Of a DNA stretch of 64,000 nt, positions 25,979 to 40,268 are shown one piece after another. The DNA lies in contig JACGCK010000053.1 of the NCBI GenBank assembly GCA_014925825.1, forward strand, positions 62,001 through 126,000. The letters run 5' to 3'. A model generated the notes under the pieces. The model saw only the letters and a list, made by a program, of their open reading frames with translations. It was not told the DNA's origin and made no database searches. This stretch comes from Pholiota molesta (Eukaryota > Basidiomycota > Agaricomycetes > Agaricales > Strophariaceae). The translations under genes were made by a program, and so were the position numbers. Every line of letters begins with the position of its first letter. Position 1 is the stretch's first letter.

Positions 25979-27233
25979 ATGCTTCTATTTCTTCATAAAC
26001 TTGTTGATCCTAGGTTACGGTGTCAAAATACATAGAGATTATTCGCCTTTGATGTCGCCTTTTAGTTTACATACCTTCGACTACGATTAGACCAGCAAGA
26101 CAGTAACGCTGAAGACTGAGAGTATTTAAGCAACTCGGGAGCAGCCAGGAGCGACAGGCTATGAAAACATCGGAAATAAATAACAATCTTGCATCGAATT
26201 GGCGCCCAAATTTAGATCATGAGAGGAAATGTTTATAAACGATCTTCCGTACCGAGAAAATCTTGAACAAGCCCCAAGTATTTTGCATACGGACCAGACA
26301 GTTATTTGCAGTTCAACGGCTTAGCTCAGGTCCGATAAGAAGAAGTGACACAGCATTGAACCATTGAACACTCACCGGCCACCATGGTGAAGTATCAATG
26401 GTAGTTTTTAACGCCGACTTGAGCAATAAATAGAGTGAGCATATGGGTGTCGTTGTACATGCTCCAGTGTAACGAAATTACGGCTGTCCATGCCAGATAT
26501 TCAGATACGAGGGCGTTGCTGGGAGGTAAATTGCAAGATTTTTGTCGGCAATACAGTGTCACCGCGGGTCTCTCATGTAGACAGACCAAATGGCAGTCAA
26601 TGGTCATGTATATAATGCCACCCTATCGCGGTAGGTCCTGGGAATGGTCGTGGTTGTCTCCTGAGAACCTCAATGCGAATAGAAGAATGGTTTAGGGGGC
26701 GGAGAAGTCAATTCCTAGTGAGAGAGAAGATCACGACAGCATATTCCTGCCAATACTTACATAGAATGAAAAATGGCTTTCTAGGCTGGGGGTGCAGGGA
26801 GGTTGTCGAGAGGTAGAAGTACTACCACTGCCCGCTGTTGTGGTGGTATGAAATCAAGAACATGAGTGAAGGTAAGTGAAGGTGGTCAAATTTGTGGGTT
26901 CGCCGAGAAAGCGTTCAGAGTCCGGCATGTTCCGAGTAAATGAATGCTTTGGTGTCGACGTGTGCTCCATGCTCATTGCTGCAGTAATTCAGCGAATTGA
27001 AAACCAGACTTCCATCAAACTCGGGGTAAAGAATCACCACAACCTACACATGAAAGGAAGAGAAAAAGCTTAATTGAAACATATGATTCGAACTATAGCT
27101 GTCTACTATCGTTCGGGAAGCGCAAAGTCCATGTGAAAAGGAGAGAATGAAAGGTATATATCTTGCTGACTTCGAAATAGGGTGTACACGGGTTAAAGTA
27201 TGTACGTTATTAACATGACATGTCGTTGTTTCA
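25979..27233. other. Gene-free interval between convergent genes
   Basis: About 1.25 kb with no supported gene; ORFs at 26395-26695 and 26876-27073 lack recognisable features. It should contain the 3' UTRs of the hypothetical gene and of PP2A. Confidence 0.35.
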
Positions 27234-28690
<1,457 letters not shown>

Positions 28691-28870
28691 ATGTATAAGG
28701 GGGATTCTAGTGTTTTAAAGATTCAAAAGATGGTGATTGTCTGGGATTGGAGGTGGTGGAGTGATAATGCTGTCCTTGCCCTTGTCGGTCACACGTCACT
28801 GTCACGCGTGCCCAGAATTATCAGCTCGCGAACGACGCGTCCTCAGAACGTCCGACTCTCTTTGCTCATC
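28691..28870. promoter_or_regulatory. 180-bp bidirectional promoter between PP2A and CCT5
   Basis: The two start codons face away from each other with only 180 bases between them, so both core promoters and 5' UTRs must lie here. Visible elements are gtcacacgtcactgtcacgcg (about 28791-28811, with repeated GTCAC) and the GC-rich gcgaacgacgcgtcctc further right. No TATA box is obvious, as expected for housekeeping genes. Confidence 0.6.
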
Positions 28871-31126
28871 ATGTCGATAGATCCGAACTCAGCTGTGTAT
28901 ACAACGGATGAGGTATTGTTTGTGCTATTTCTCCAGAAAAGCATCTGACCCTCGTTTAGTATGGAAGGCCCTTCATTATCCTCCGCGAACAGGCGAAGAA
29001 AACAAGGACACACGGTACAGAGGCGATCAAGGTACGTTGTTCGTGAAGTCCTCCTTTTTAGATGCTTAGACTCGGCCCAGTCTCATATCCTTGCTGCCCG
29101 AACGGTTGCCAACATCATCCGAACATCTCTGGGCCCTCGTGGTGAGTTAGCAATGCTATTCCACATGAAACTATCTATAATACTGCCTTTTCACGTCTAG
29201 GTCTCGATAAAATTCTGATATCATCCGATGGAGAGATCACTGTAACCAACGACGGAGCAACAATATTGGGCCAGATGGAAGTCGAGCATCAAATCGCGAA
29301 ATTGCTCGTCCAACTTTCCAAAAGTCAGGATGATGAGATCGGTGATGGAACTACCGGTGTTGTTGGTGCGTCTTCTACACTTTTTTCTCATCCATCATAT
29401 ATTCTTATCGAAAACAAGTTCTTGCTGGTGCTCTCCTTGAGCAGAGTGAAGCCCTCCTGGACCGAGGCATTCACCCTATTCGTATTGCCGATGGTTTCGA
29501 TCGTGCATGCGCAGTAGCTATTGAGCATCTCGATAGCATCTCTGACCGTGTCGAATTCAGCCGTGAAGATACTGGAAATCTGCTCAAAACTGCAAAGACA
29601 AGTTTGGGTAGCAAGATGTAGGCTCTCTGATCCCTCCCCTCATTGCAATCGATTAATAACATATCTCAGTGTCTCAAAAGAACATACTCAGTTTGCACAA
29701 ATTGCTGTCGACGCAGTGCTGGCTGTTGCTGATCTCGAGCGCCGCGATGTACCCTTTGATCTCATCAAGGTCGACGGCAAGGTCGGAGGATCTTTGGCTG
29801 ACACCACCCTCATCCGTGGAGTCCTACTAGACAAAGACATGTCGCATCCGCAGATGCCCCGGGAGGTCAAGGACGCTCGCCTGGCCATTCTCACATGCCC
29901 ATTCGAACCTCCACGTCCCAAGACCAAGCACAAGCTGGACATCACGAGCGTGGATGAGTACAAGAAGCTGAGAGAGTACGAGAAGGAAAAATTTGCCGAT
30001 ATGATCAAAAGGGTAAAGGACACTGGGGCAAACTTGGTCATTTGCCAATGGGGCTTTGATGACGAGGCTAACCATTTGTTGATGCAAAACGATCTTCCTG
30101 CTGTTCGATGGGTCGGAGGACCAGAAATTGAGGTATGTCTTGACGGAATGTGGTCAGTTATATGTGTGTGGCTCACGCAACCTGGAGTAGCTTATTGCCA
30201 TTGCCACGCAAGGCCGAATTGTTCCTCGATTCGAGGATCTCACAAAAGAGAAGCTCGGAAAGGCTGGTATCGTGCGTGAAGTCTCCTTCGGAACAACGCG
30301 CGACAAAATGCTTGTCATCGAGGAATGCGCCAACACTAGAGCTGTCACCATCTTCGTGCGAGGTAGTAACAAGATGGTACGAATTGGCTCATTTCTACTA
30401 CACGTGCATGCTCATGTTCGCGTTATAGATCGTGGACGAGGCCAAACGCGCGCTCCACGACGCGATCTGCGTTGTGCGCAATTTGGTCGTAGATAACCGT
30501 GTCGTTTACGGTGGTGGCTCAGCTGATATCAGCTGTGCGATCGCAGTTGGAAAGGCAGCAGATGAGGTCAGCTTCCCATCTTGATATCCTTTCTCTTCCT
30601 CGTCATGAGCATAACTGATCCGCTTCATTTATTATCAGATCCCAACGATCGAACAATACGCTATGCGGGCGTTTTCGTCGGCCCTTGACTCGATTCCTCT
30701 GGCATTAGCCGAGAACAGTGGTTTGTCACCCATCGAGACCCTTACCGATGTTCGCAGTCGACAAGTCAATGAGAAGAACTCGCGCCTTGGAATTGACTGT
30801 AACGGACGTGGAGATAGTGGTATGTCGACTCTCACCTGCGTTCCAACATACACTTAACAGTGCGGGGCATTAGATATGAAGAATCAATTTGTATATGATC
30901 CTCTCATTTCCAAGCGACAGCAATATCTCCTCGCTACTCAGGTAAGAATTTTTTTTTTTCATATTGTTTTCTGTCGAGTACATGCTGAAAACGCTGTTTG
31001 CGTTATCCAGCTCGTTCGTCAAGTACTTAAGATCGGTAAGCCTCAACTAATCACCTACCCCTGAATTGATTACTGACAAGCGCTTTTGCAGATGACGTGA
31101 TTACAGCTGGTCAGGCCGAAGATTAG
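28871..31126 (+). CDS. cct5: T-complex chaperonin (TRiC/CCT) epsilon subunit
   Basis: Twelve exons, all with intact frames: 28871-28912, 28960-29031, 29081-29141, 29201-29365, 29419-29617, 29670-30132, 30191-30376, 30429-30566, 30639-30819, 30874-30941, 31011-31035 and 31092-31126. Starts [14 protein letters not shown] then [22 protein letters not shown]-site motifs [17 protein letters not shown] and GDGTTGVV are present. Epsilon-specific stretches include [57 protein letters not shown] and [11 protein letters not shown]. Ends [11 protein letters not shown]. Length, about 545 residues, is normal. It is one of eight subunits of the cytosolic double-ring chaperonin that folds actin, tubulin and WD40 proteins. 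Confidence 0.97.
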
Positions 31127-31825
31127 ACACCACGCACTTGGAAGTAATACGTAGTAAGCATTGCAAATGCAATAATTGGACATGAATATGCTGCGATGCG
31201 GACCAGCGACCTCCTGAAGAAGCTCGATCAACATACCATTCTAGTCTTATCTTCGTAACAGCAAGCACCGTAATTGTTTTGAGAAGGATGTTATCCAGGA
31301 CTCCTACTCATTTATGCTCCTCCATTGAAAAGCCACTTCGCAGATTGCACAGAGTATACTGTATACCACTAGCGGCTGTCAAACCGAGCGATTACTTCAA
31401 CTCCGCTGCGCCACACTGTTCCAGTGCTCCATAAGGAAACGTATACTGCAATTGACTCTTTAGAGCCGTTCTCCCAAAACTGCGGATGCTGAATCAAGCA
31501 TACGGAGATGGAAGATTTGCGTCGTGATGCTGCTTCTGTATTTCTGTGTGCCGACCAGGATACGACTCCCTGAGCGGGGCCGATTTTAGTCAACAGACAA
31601 ATCAGATCGTTGTGCTTCCCAACATGCCCCAGAGAACTATAGCTCGCCATACGCGGTCATTGAAACCAAAAAGATGCACCAAAGACACGGCCAGAACCAT
31701 GGAGTTCGTCCATTCCGTCAAATGACAGGGGCGTGTGAATAACATAGAATCTGGCATGACGTCATGTGGGGATAGTTGGGCGATATTCGAAACACTTGTG
31801 TCTTGTCTTGCCCATTCCCATTACC
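31127..31825. other. Intergenic interval
   Basis: 3' UTR of CCT5 and promoter of the next gene. The minus-strand ORF at 31369-31650 has no recognisable motif. A tgacgtcatg sequence (about 31757) is CRE-like and 65 bases before the next start codon. Confidence 0.35.
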
Positions 31826-32555
31826 ATGTTTACTGCTGCCATACGCGCGCTCGTCAATGTACCCACCCGTCGTCTTGCTGCCACCCAATCAGTGAGCATA
31901 AGGTGCACTAGCACCAGGTTAGTCTTCTGTACATGGTCAACATAGGTCAACTTGGTCGTCCCGCCAGCTTTCTAGAACGTCTTTCTCTAATTTCTTCTTT
32001 CTGAAAATTTCGAGTGTTATATTCTCTGACACTTGATATATCAGCACGATGCACGAGAATGATCCTGAAGTATTTATATTTTGTTAGTGGAGTCTATGCG
32101 TACTTACTGGCATGCATTCCTTTGATAGGTGCTAGAGCGAGAGAAACAACGGAACCTCAAAAGGGGGACTATAGATCTGACGTCTACACCTCATGAGCAC
32201 GCCCCCGGATGGAACGAGGCTCTAGCAAGTGCATCGGAGGCTATAGTCAAGGTATATATACATCAGCTTTTCACGTTCTCTTCCTCTGAATCATAAATTC
32301 CAGGCCGAAAAATCCGGAGGAGACCCACAAACCTTGCAAAAGGTGACAGTCAACTATTTGAAGAAAGGACGCGTAAACTCGGACAACGAATCTTCAACAA
32401 CCGCATATTATTCCAAGGACGAAGTCACTGGACCTTTGAAAACTGCGGAGGGGAAGAACGGAAAGGAGGATTTTGTTGTGAAGCAAGGTAAAGTATTAGA
32501 GGATGAAGAAGGTCCTAACACCATTCAAAAATCACTTAAAGAAAAGACAAAGTGA
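31826..32555 (+). CDS. Small probably mitochondrial protein, unknown function
   Basis: Three exons: 31826-31891, 32129-32251 and 32304-32555. The N-terminus MFTAAIRALVNVPTRRLAAT is Arg/Ala-rich, without acidic residues, and looks like a mitochondrial presequence. The rest is hydrophilic: LEREKQRNLKR, TPHEHAPGWNEALASASEAI, KAEKSGGDPQTLQKVTVNYL, ending IQKSLKEKTK. The sequence PHEHAPGWNE looks conserved, but I cannot attach a function. The first intron (about 237 nt, donor GTGAGC) is long for this window and its choice was made to keep phase 0. Confidence 0.55.
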
Positions 32556-33121
32556 AAAATGTGTACGTCCTCTCGTTATCAATGTCTGATTGGTGTTTTT
32601 GATTGGCCATCCCAATATGATACAGAGACGAAGCATATTTTATTTATTTATTTCCTCTTCAATGTTCGTCAAGCATGTGTTCTCCATCCGAATGTAATCA
32701 TCATATATCGTAAAAACGCTGCACCTCCATCTCCTCTCACATCATGCTGTCGCATAGCAATTGAAAGGCTGCCCACATATATATCTCGGCATACATAGTT
32801 GATCACAAACTTGGGATTTTAAGCGCCCAGTATATCACGTCATCAAACGATCGTAATTAAGGCGATGTGATATCGTCGAAATCTCAATGTGGTGGACATG
32901 GCAAACGATGCCAATTTTCGATGTTGGTGGTGAAAAACAAACCTTATTTATGCTGCCAATGCAGAAGAGCCTCTGGCTGGCCGGAATTCCTGATGATCGG
33001 GCCTGAGCATGATCTCATATATCTACCTTGCAGCATCGTGTTCCTTCCCACCATTATACTCCCCCATCCATTCTTTTCTTGCCAGTGCCACTGTTACCTT
33101 CCTTTGTAGCTGCGCGCTAAT
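32556..33121. other. Intergenic interval
   Basis: AT-rich in the left half; no supported gene. It contains the promoter of seven-TM copy A. Confidence 0.35.
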
Positions 33122-34710
33122 ATGACAATGCCGCACCTGGACCTCATAGCGCGCAAAGTTGTCTACAAGAGAAATAGCACTACAGGTACGTCGACATTTC
33201 CTACATCTCTATCCCACTAAAGACCAGAAATTTCCTTAAAGAAACATCCGCGAATGCTACCTCTTTTCCAAATCCCAATGTTCATCTTATAATCACCTTC
33301 GATGTTCTTCATGCCACCGGCGTGGCATTACTTCTGGCGATCCTGCTTGTTGCGTATCTTTCGCCCAAGATACGACGGAAATCGACCTGGTACATGGTCG
33401 TCGTCGCATGGATTGTGATTAGCCTTTCAAACTTGATGCTGCTGGGTGAGCAGACGGGTCCGGAACCTGGGACTGCTATTTGCTTCGTACAGACTATGTT
33501 TGTATATGCGCTACCTCCATTGTATGTCTATTCTTTCGAGTGCTGTTCATCCCCAGACTAATGGAATTGTAATTTTCGATAAATTTAAACGCTCGTAAAA
33601 GCGCCATCGCCTATGTTGCTGCGTTCATGATTGATGTATGTCTTGTTAATGTGATGACCACTTGGGTACTTCTGATTCTGACTTCTGACTTCGAATGCCA
33701 ATGGTCCATATTTTTAGGCTTACTTGACGCTCGAAAGAGCATCAAAATCTCTTTCTACATCCCGAACGTATAGACTAGATAACATATTTGTATGTGCCCA
33801 TTATTTATTACACATAAATATCCCTATCTAATCCCTGCAAATAGCTACACGGAATTCCGACTACGGTTTTATTTGCAATTCTCATCGAAGTTTTCATGGT
33901 ATGTCTCCGGCCTTCACTCGTCTGGACTGAAATAATAGCGCATATATTCAAGGTAGGATCATCCCATCCGGAAGAAATTCTACGGCACGAGGATTCGGGA
34001 ATGTATTGCCATTTTTCTGGGTCTTTACCGTGAGTTTTGAGCCTGAATAAGACTTAAAACACTAATATAAATCTGGCCACGCGGAATAGGAGAAATATAT
34101 CAGCGGTACTAGCTATATGTGGTGTAGCCGTCATATATATCTTGGTAGGCAAGTGTATTATTATGTCGATAACTGTGGCACTAACAGAAACTTTATCCTT
34201 CGTTAACCAGCGCTTATTTTTATCAAATATCGGCGTTGGTCTCGGAAAATTAAGGCTGTAGACCAAAGCTCTACTGCCATTGGGTTCTCCGTGGATGTTT
34301 TCGTACGAATGGTCGTGTTCAGCTCTCTATCAGTCATAGTCTTAGCGTAAGTATCGCCCTATTTCTCACCAGAATTGAGCTAACTCGCGGCAACCGTCTT
34401 TGTCACACAGAATTGCTTTTAACCCATTCATCCCCTCGCAAAGGGCCGTAGTGGCATCCGGGGGTGCCATTCTCCAAGCTACATGTAAACAAGACCATTT
34501 TTCGCGGTTTCGCGATGATACTGATCTTTGTGAACTTGAAGTACCATTTTTTGCGGCGTTGATTTTGGGCACCCAAAGGGTAAGCGGCATCATAGTAGCG
34601 TCTTTGCTTACGGGTACAGCGATTGAAACCTTTTTTTTTGAAAACGTACTTAGGACATAATATGCGCCGTACGATGTCTATGGCGAAGAGACGTCACTCC
34701 ACTCCGGTGA
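33122..34710 (+). CDS. Orphan seven-TM GPCR-like protein, paralog A
   Basis: About ten short exons. Exon 1 begins MTMPHLDLIARKVVYKRNST; exon 2 (33242-33521) encodes FDVLHATGVALLLAILLVAY, RRKSTWYMVVVAWIVISLSN and LMLLGEQTGPEP..ICFVQTM. Later exons give AIAYVAAFMID, AYLTLERAS, LHGIPTTVLFAILIEVFM, NISAVLAICGVAVIYIL, VDVFVRMVVFSSLSVIVLA and VPFFAALILGTQR, and the last exon encodes DIICAVRCLWRRDVTPLR. Seven hydrophobic segments, an extracellular-type N-terminus and the conserved S-x-x-N-L-M-x-L-G-x-Q-x-G-P motif match an Agaricomycete-specific family of orphan receptor-like proteins; ligand and signalling partner are unknown. Copies B and C in this window share exon order. Confidence 0.7.
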
Positions 34711-35893
34711 TCAGGGGCATCATTCACTGATCAGTTTCGTCTGCGCTACATACCCATACCATACCATTAATATTTGATCACGCTCGAATACTGCAGTGCA
34801 TTTGAAGACTGCTTTCTGTCGTACATAAATTGAACTAATAGGACACAGGAAGCCCTTGAAAATTTCCCCACCGTAGGGTTTACACTGTACAGTGTTGAGG
34901 CTTTTGACGCCTGATCTTTTTGATGCATGATGGTATGTCTGAGAATTAGCGCTGGTGGCGGGCAGTGGCAGTGTTTATTCACGTGTGAATTGTTCCCACG
35001 GGCCTTGCAAAAACGTTCCAACGTTTGAACTTTGAACGTTGTAACTTGTTTGACTCCTTGAGCGTTTGAGCGCTTGAAACATTCCCTTTGGATTTCTTTT
35101 GACCGAAATGGCGGAACGAAGATTCTTCCCTGACCCAGCTTGGGCTCTTTTTTATATAACAATCAATGCGTGGATCAAGCCTGGATAGGAAGAGTAGATT
35201 TATGCGGGCAGGACAGCAAAGTTGTACAGCATTCAGCGCTCAGCATCAGAAGACGTGCCGTGTTGTGTTTGCGGTTCTTCATTATCTATCATTTCTATTG
35301 ATTTCAGCTTAACTTCGACCGAACCCGCCTCTCTCAACAATCTGCAATGTTTATCAATCACTCTGATCCATATGAGTAGGCAGAATGCATATCATCTTTT
35401 TTCAAATACTGATGTCTGTTATTCCAGTCCACCAGTATGTTATGATCGTATGTTTCCAAAACTTATTCTTTCCCTCTGGTCTATTGTCTTAGTCCAAGAA
35501 AACACTAATCCTGAAGAGCCGAGCTTCAAACGAAGCCAGGGCGGGATACAATTATAGGAAGGAAGTCATCGCAGATTCCAAGCTTAGCCGCTCAAGACTC
35601 TTACTACCCGCTGAGCTGTGGCCTCCCCCTGGGCTTGAGTACAGCCTTTCGATCTGTGACTTAGTTTGGAACCTGAGATATCATGTGTGTCATGTGTTGC
35701 CACTGGGGTCGATGGGACAGGATGATTGTTACAGTCATTTATCTTTGATTATAGTTTCCCCTGGTGACCATAGTTGTTCTATATATTGGTTGAAGGAATG
35801 TCAATGAAAGCATCGTATCTCCTTGATTTCGCCACTCGAATTAACTGTCTTCGATTGGATAGGTTTTCGTTGTACTTCGATTTCCCTTATGGG
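34711..35893. other. Intergenic interval with a palindromic GAGCG/TTGAA-rich patch
   Basis: No supported gene. At about 35012-35080 a short run rich in TTGAACGTT and TTGAGCG units forms imperfect inverted repeats, and tcagcgctcagca occurs near 35233. Related sequence recurs near 40772 and 43125. Confidence 0.35.
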
Positions 35894-37538
35894 ATGGACA
35901 GGAACGAAATGCTAGGATCTGGGTCCATACAGTTGTCTTGTAAGTGCATTCGTGTATTATTTGACCGATTGACATCTGAAGTCAGGGAAAGCTAGGTGGT
36001 CAGATGGTACCATTAGTCGTCCGAACATTACTTTTATCGCAACCTTCGACGTTCTCTATATTCTAGGGCCGGTTTCCCTTCTTGCCATTCTCTTAACAGC
36101 CTGGTGCTCTCCCAATGTCCGAAGGCCATCGACGTGGTTCATGGCAGTTGGATCTTGGGTAGTGATTAGTGTGGCAAATATTCTTTTATTGGGTCATCAG
36201 ATGGGACCCATGCCGCCTCACAGCCTCTGCCTTGCGCAAGCCACGTTAATATATGCATCTCCCGTCTTGTAAGATTTCCGGTGATACTTTTCTATCTTCA
36301 ATTGGGATTAATGAGAAACTCGTGAATAGTTGTGCGTTTTCTGCCGCTGCATTCTTATTGGAGGTAATTATCCCTACTTTCCCCCATATTAAGCCCTCAT
36401 CTAATTGAAAAGCAGACATATTTCGCGGCCATTCACTTCAAGTTGCCATATCTCTGCGGGATCCGCACTCACATAATGCTAGTGCGCACATAATTCATTC
36501 ATGACATCAAGGTCGGCTAATAGTAACTGATTGAGAAGTTCTACCTCATTCCATGCATGGGCTCGTTGTTCATCATAATTGAGGCCCTCACGGTATGTGT
36601 CTCGTCAACGCCCGACTCGCTTTTACCTATACCAGTTTCAGCTGGGTGTATTAAATACTTCAATGGTAGAAAGAGATGCATCAGGGCTTTATTGCAACCT
36701 TTCCAGTACCATACCGTATGTGCTTAAAAACAGACGAATATTGTATCATTTTGCTCACTATAATGTATAGGAGAAAGGTCACAGGAGGCTCGATCATGTG
36801 TGGCCTATTAATCGTCTTGATTGTAGAGGGTACATATGTTTAATTTTTTAGGACTTCCAACTCACCTTACTTTTACCTTCAGTCTTAATAGTACTGGCAT
36901 ATCGACGGACCTCGCGAGAGTCTACACAATGGCTTGATCCAGGATACATTAAGAGCCGCCCCAACATATCCGGTGATCATATAGCTCGCATACTAGCCTT
37001 TACAACATGCGCCCTTGTTGCCTTTTCGTGAGTTAATTTTCGATAAACTGGGGATATTTTCATTGAACATTCTTCATGAAATAGAGCGTCACTTCTGCAG
37101 TACCTTCCGAGGGCTGTGCCAATTGACAACGGAAAAATTAGCCTTGTACAAGCCGCCCGTGAGTGTAGTAATGTCTTCTATTGGACAGTCCTTAATCAAT
37201 GTTCTCCGTTATCAAGTTCCGTGTTGCGCCAGTTTAATTTTTGGTACACAAAGGGTGAGCTTGGAAAAAACGATTCAAATGTCCATTCCTTAAATTCTGA
37301 ATTTATGGCGCTCAGGATATACTTTGTGTCTGGATACCCGCAAGATATCGCAAAAGCAATCCGGACGATATACCCAACTTTTTTCCCGGAAGCTAGCCAT
37401 TATGATTGGATGCCAGCTAGAGGACGTGCCATTTTAACGCCAATTGCTCAATTGGACCCTATTGGGGGAATAAATTGCATCATTGTAGCATCGGTGCAGC
37501 GGGCTAAAACATTGCTTCTATCCGAGCCATGCAGATAA
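35894..37538 (+). CDS. Orphan seven-TM GPCR-like protein, paralog B
   Basis: The first exon gives MDRNEMLGSGSIQLS; after the intron come RPNITFIATFDVLYILGPVS, LLAILLTAWCSPNVRRPSTW, FMAVGSWVVISVANILLLGH and QMGPMPPHSLCLAQATLIYA. Later exons encode TYFAAIHFKLPYLCGIRTHI, FYLIPCMGSLFIIIEALT, LGVLNTSMVERDASGLYCNL, GSIMCGLLIVLIVE, RILAFTTCALVAFS and VPCCASLIFGTQR. The last exon starts DIAKAIRTIYPTFFPEASHY and is longer than in the other copies, ending at 37538. Exon junctions fall at equivalent places to paralog A. All exons can be joined in frame, so the gene looks intact. Function unknown. Confidence 0.68.
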
Positions 37539-38518
37539 AAAAAGCTCGTAATATCGACTCCGAGTACTTACTAGCATGGCTAAATTGGAATCGACTCTGA
37601 CTCTAGCATTTCTTCGAATCTTGGAACGAAAGACTGTAAATTATGTAAATTATATCTGTATTTTTAACGTGTATAAACCAAATTTTCTTCGCCGCGAAGT
37701 TGAGAGCCTAAACAAAGGGTGATATATTCTCAAATATACTTCCAACAGCTTCCAACGTGTAAGGCCAATAAATCAGACGCCATACTAGTGGGCAATTTAT
37801 CTATTTATAGCAACTGCCGAAAACGTGACACTTTTTGACAGTTCGTCGACAGCGGTGATCCTAATTCCTGACTTCGTACCTGCCTTGCTTCTTCTCCGAT
37901 CCTCATTCTTGTGTTTCATTTGCCATTGCCAATTGGCTGGATTGACCAACCTGTACTATTGCAGCAAGATATCTTCCATAAATCATACCATGCGCGTTGA
38001 GCAGAGTCGCACAACTTAGCACCTTCCGTCAACTTCGTTGTCTACTAAGAAGGCATTTCCTAGTCTGCTCCTGGGACCTACCAATTTCCGTGTCCTTAGA
38101 TCTGTATGTTGATCGTCAACAAAGCTCAAAGCGTCATTGTATGACTACATTTAGCTCTATGATACCAAGATAGTAAGCGCGTGATACTCTGCACTGACTC
38201 TAATTTGATTCGTTTTTCTGTCGATCTTTAGAAAGGACTCGGGTTAAGCTGCTTCAGCGGCTCGGTGGGGAACGCTATCTGCACGCCGACTTCTAGCAAG
38301 GATCCAATCCCATCCTGCCATTTGACTGTGCACATCATGATTCTTCTGGCGATTCCGAGTATTCTTACGTCCATCGCCGTCGGCTTTATACAAGCTCACA
38401 ACATATGAAATCTCATTTTGGATCATCAAGGCAATGTAATGGTGGATAGCTCGAGACATTTATGAGCCTATCTCATACTAACAACCCAACAGAAGTGTGG
38501 CTCCTTCTCAGTCTCTAA
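37539..38518. other. Intergenic interval
   Basis: Downstream of paralog B and upstream of the hydrolase. Short tandem taaattatgtaaattat near 37637-37653; no supported gene. Confidence 0.35.
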
Positions 38519-40268
38519 ATGCCAAACCCCACATCCTATTACCCCATCATACGCTTTGGCCCCAATCCAACCACCCTTCGCGTCAAGAAGACGAACAGGG
38601 ATGGGTCGGATGCCGTGTCAATAAAGACGTTGCTAGAGACGCATGTTCCGAGTCTGTTCAAGGAGTACCGACCTACATGGTGGTTGTTCAAGTGAGAACC
38701 CCGTTACATTTGTATTTCGTCTCTTTAACTTGACCCCAATAGTGGTCACCTTCAGACAGCGTATTGCGTTGGAAGTACTTTCTCGAAGCAAGATTCTGTC
38801 GCGTACCATCGGTAAGCACATACTTTAAAATAATGGCTTCGAGCGGCAAGGCCCATTCAAAAATATATAGAACACATCTACTATTGGCCGACGGGGGAAC
38901 AATGTAAGGAGATCGAGGGTCCTCTGGTACCTTTCGTTTTCTAACGCATATTCTCCAGAGGCTTGGATTTTGCCCCGGCAGATCAGTCGAATGTCAGGAA
39001 CGACGCTCCAATTGTAGTGATACAGCACGGCCTGGCAGGAGGTATGTCGCTTATGAAGAGGGATATTTAAGGCGTTAATTTGATCATTTCGAGCAGGCTC
39101 TCACGAACATTATATCCGCGAAATATTGACTAAAGTTTGTGCACCTCCCGACCAAATGGTCTAGGATATCGGGCAGTTGTGGTCAATTTCCGAGGATGTA
39201 AGCCTTCTGAGAGAATTCCTCGTAAAGATCCTCATTCATCAATTTATTAGGCTCTGGTGTCCCAATTACAAGCCCGATGTTTTACTCGGCTGGCTCGACC
39301 GACGACACCCGCCAGGCATTGATGTATCTCAACCACAAATACCCCGATGCCCCGCTATTAGGACTTGGGTTTTCTCTTGGCGCGAACTTGCTGACGAGGT
39401 ATTTAGGAGAAGAAGGGGAGCGGAGTAAATTAAAGGCTGGAGCGGCTTTGGGATGCGTAAGTGTCCTTTGCATGTGTGCAGCATGCGACATCGCTCACCT
39501 TTTTTGGCTTTGTATTAGCCATGGGACCTTAAACGAAACGGCGAGAGGTCAGTGGCAAGGCATATAATTAATTAACCACCTAATTTTGTTCGTACAGTCT
39601 TGTGAGCTCGGTCCTCGGAAAACATGTGTACTCAAAGGCCATGGGCGGCGGGCTCATGAGACTTCTTAGGAAACATCTGGTGGCGCTAACGAAGGATCCC
39701 GACCACGCTGTAGCAAAGGCAGCCCAAAATGCATCCCTCTACAGAATCCTACACTCGATCAATTGATGATACTTTACAGTAATCGCAGGAGGCTCCCGCC
39801 CCACTTCCCATTCCCGACGTTATGACATTTTATAATTGGGTCTCGAGTCATACCATGCTCGACCACATCAGGGTCCCATTCTTATCAATAAACGCGGAAG
39901 ACGACCCGGTTATCAAGCATGTCCCTTTGGAAGATTCGGAGAATGGATATCTGACAATGGTGCTCACTCGCCATGGGGGCCATCTTGGTTGGTTCCAATC
40001 AGGACCGCGATTAATTGATCGCTGGACGACGAAGCCAGTGATGGAATGGCTCAAGCTCATAGGCCAAGATATTGTCCAAGATAGCACGCCGGCGCCGGCG
40101 CTCTCCATCGATGCGGATGGGTTTTTGCGGGAGGAAGGAAGTCCAACATTAGGCTGCAAGGTCGTCGACGAGAAGTATGTTCATGCAAACAGCTACACTC
40201 CTGAAATATGGAGATATAAATTGCTACCAGGATTACAGTCCCTTGCAGCAATGTTTTCGTTAGTATAA
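38519..40268 (+). CDS. EMB8/YheT-family alpha/beta hydrolase (ABHD1/3-like)
   Basis: Starts MPNPTSYYPIIRFGPNPTTL at 38519. LFKEYRPTWWLFK joins across an intron to GHLQTAYCVGSTFS, the W-x-x-x-GHLQT signature of this family. IVVIQHGLAGG gives the oxyanion loop, YRAVVVNFRG follows, and LGLGFSLGANLLTRYLGEE holds the nucleophile Ser. The acid is in INAEDDPVI and the His in RHGGHLGWF, so the full triad is present. Relatives are membrane-associated lipases or phospholipases; yeast relatives make medium-chain ethyl esters. Three single-base frame breaks are apparent, near 39145 (before PNGLGYRAVV), near 39768 and near 39795 (before APAPLPIPDVMTFYNW). The position between two seven-TM paralogs and beside a fatty-acid desaturase suggests lipid-related work, which is inference. 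Confidence 0.82.

Noticed and set aside
39848..40159. Minus-strand ORF opposite the hydrolase
   Set aside because: Antisense to the exon carrying the catalytic Asp and His of the hydrolase.
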